Shown here: positions 63,373 to 64,000 of the stretch, piece after piece | Numbering within the stretch: the first letter of the stretch is position 1 | Layout: every line of letters starts with the position of its first letter | NCBI RefSeq assembly: GCF_900215155.1 | Contig: NZ_LT907980.1 | Location: forward strand, 868,001-932,000 | Direction of reading: 5' to 3' | From: Marinobacter sp. LV10R510-11A | Lineage (GTDB): Bacteria > Pseudomonadota > Gammaproteobacteria > Pseudomonadales > Oleiphilaceae | Length of the DNA: 64,000 nucleotides | The notes under the pieces: model-generated | Databases searched by the model: none | Told to the model about the DNA's origin: nothing | The model's input: the letters and a program-made list of their open reading frames with translations, nothing else | Position numbers and translations under genes: made by a program

Positions 63373-63603
63373 ATGCGCACAGTTTCTATTTTCAAAAACG
63401 GCAAGAATCAGGCCGTCCGATTGCCTGCTGACATGGCCTATGCCGGTACTGGAGAACTTGAAATTTCGCGAGACGGGGATGTGATCACTCTTCGCCCTGT
63501 CAGGTCGTCTTGGGCATCTTTTGCTGATCTGCCGAGAGCGGACGCCGAGTTTCTTCAGGAGCGGCCTGTGGTCGCGGGTGATGAAGGCCGGTTTAAGCTG
63601 TGA
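63373..63603 (+). CDS. vapB: VapB-type antitoxin
   Basis: A 76-residue AbrB/MazE-fold antitoxin: MRTVSIFKNGKNQAVRLPAD (DNA-binding hairpin), ELEISRDGDVITLRPV, then an acidic C-terminal tail that would occupy the toxin active site. GGAGGTG precedes the ATG. The stop overlaps vapC by 4 bp (ATG/GTGA-type coupling). Confidence 0.87.
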   Translation: MRTVSIFKNGKNQAVRLPADMAYAGTGELEISRDGDVITLRPVRSSWASFADLPRADAEFLQERPVVAGDEGRFKL

Positions 63604-64000
63604 CCACCTACATGCTCGATACCTGTATCTGCTCATATATTATGCGAAAACGTCCGGCATCGGTGTTGCAGCGATTGACCAACGAAGTTGAGCAAGGCAA
63701 CCGGATTGTTATCTCAGCCATTACGTATGCAGAAATGCGCTACGGCCAAATCGGCAAAAAAGCCTCGGCCAAGCACAAGGTTTTAGTTGATGAGTTCGTA
63801 GAGCGGGTTGACGCTGTTTTGTCTTGGGATCAGAGGGCGGTAGATGCGACAGTCAATGCGATGTGAGAGCTTAGAAAAGCAGGCACCCCCATTGGCCCCA
63901 ACGACATGGCCATAGCGGGGCATGCAATCGCCACTGCTTGCACTCTGGTAACGAACAATGTGCTTGAATTTGCTCGTGTTCCTGGCCTTGTTTACGAACA
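63600..64000 (+). pseudogene. vapC: VapC-type PIN-domain toxin with in-frame stop, runs off the window
   Basis: GTG start gives MTTYMLDTCICSYIMRKRPA with the first PIN Asp (D7), ISAITYAEMRYG (Glu about 46), then TGA at 63864-63866 after residue 88. In the same frame the protein continues ELRKAGTPIGPNDMAIAGHA and LVTNNVLEFARVPGLVYE to the window edge, exactly the rest of a VapC. The stop removes the distal Asp (GPND, TNN), so the toxin should be inactive. A sequence error at that base cannot be excluded. Confidence 0.8.

Overview
This window looks like a chromosomal piece of a marine gammaproteobacterium, most likely Marinobacter or a close relative. This is inferred from gene content and order (ETF genes facing ETF-QO, fused response regulator/PP2C plus STAS gene, gpsA-sixA-DUF1285, cydABDC), not from a database match. 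It has two halves.

Positions 1-30465 are compact core chromosome. In order: the 5' part of xthA; a tightly overlapping eight-gene minus-strand operon that remodels membrane fatty acids (desaturase, SnoaL-like, SDR, FAD oxidoreductase, DUF1365, Cfa-type methyltransferase, DUF2878, exported protein); a divergent FAD protein and an HD-domain phosphohydrolase; a partner-switching pair (response regulator-PP2C, STAS); gpsA, sixA, DUF1285 and a SlyD-type isomerase; the electron-transfer flavoprotein system (ETF-QO divergent from etfBA, with a palindrome between them); rlmA; a saccharopine-dehydrogenase-like reductase; the cytochrome bd operon cydABDC; a methyltransferase and a four-haem cytochrome resembling a fused TsdB-TsdA thiosulfate dehydrogenase. 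A tRNA-Leu(UAA) ends this half.

Positions 30466-64000 are accessory DNA, full of insertion-sequence remnants, small orphan genes and decayed toxin-antitoxin genes. Three parts stand out. (a) 31220-40509: a probable defence locus with a frameshifted nuclease-like gene and two DUF262 genes. The second is split by a 4315-bp IS21-family element with a 7-bp target duplication; removing it restores one open frame of about 695 codons. The element also holds a PEP-CTERM protein gene and a partial second istB. (b) 40578-43989: a mobilisation module (MobC-like protein, relaxase, candidate oriT and a coiled-coil protein). (c) 47556-51043: an integron-like stretch without an integrase, with attC-like sites, a two-gene Pycsar anti-phage system (membrane effector plus pyrimidine cyclase) and a lipoprotein cassette. 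A group II intron-like remnant lies in the attC core behind the cyclase gene.

The rest (51044-64000) holds an IS1595 copy with a frameshifted transposase, several small proteins, a pair of exported LprI-like proteins, a KfrA-type repressor with octameric repeats in front, and a vapBC locus whose toxin has an in-frame stop. All calls come from reading the sequence and translations; no searches were run.
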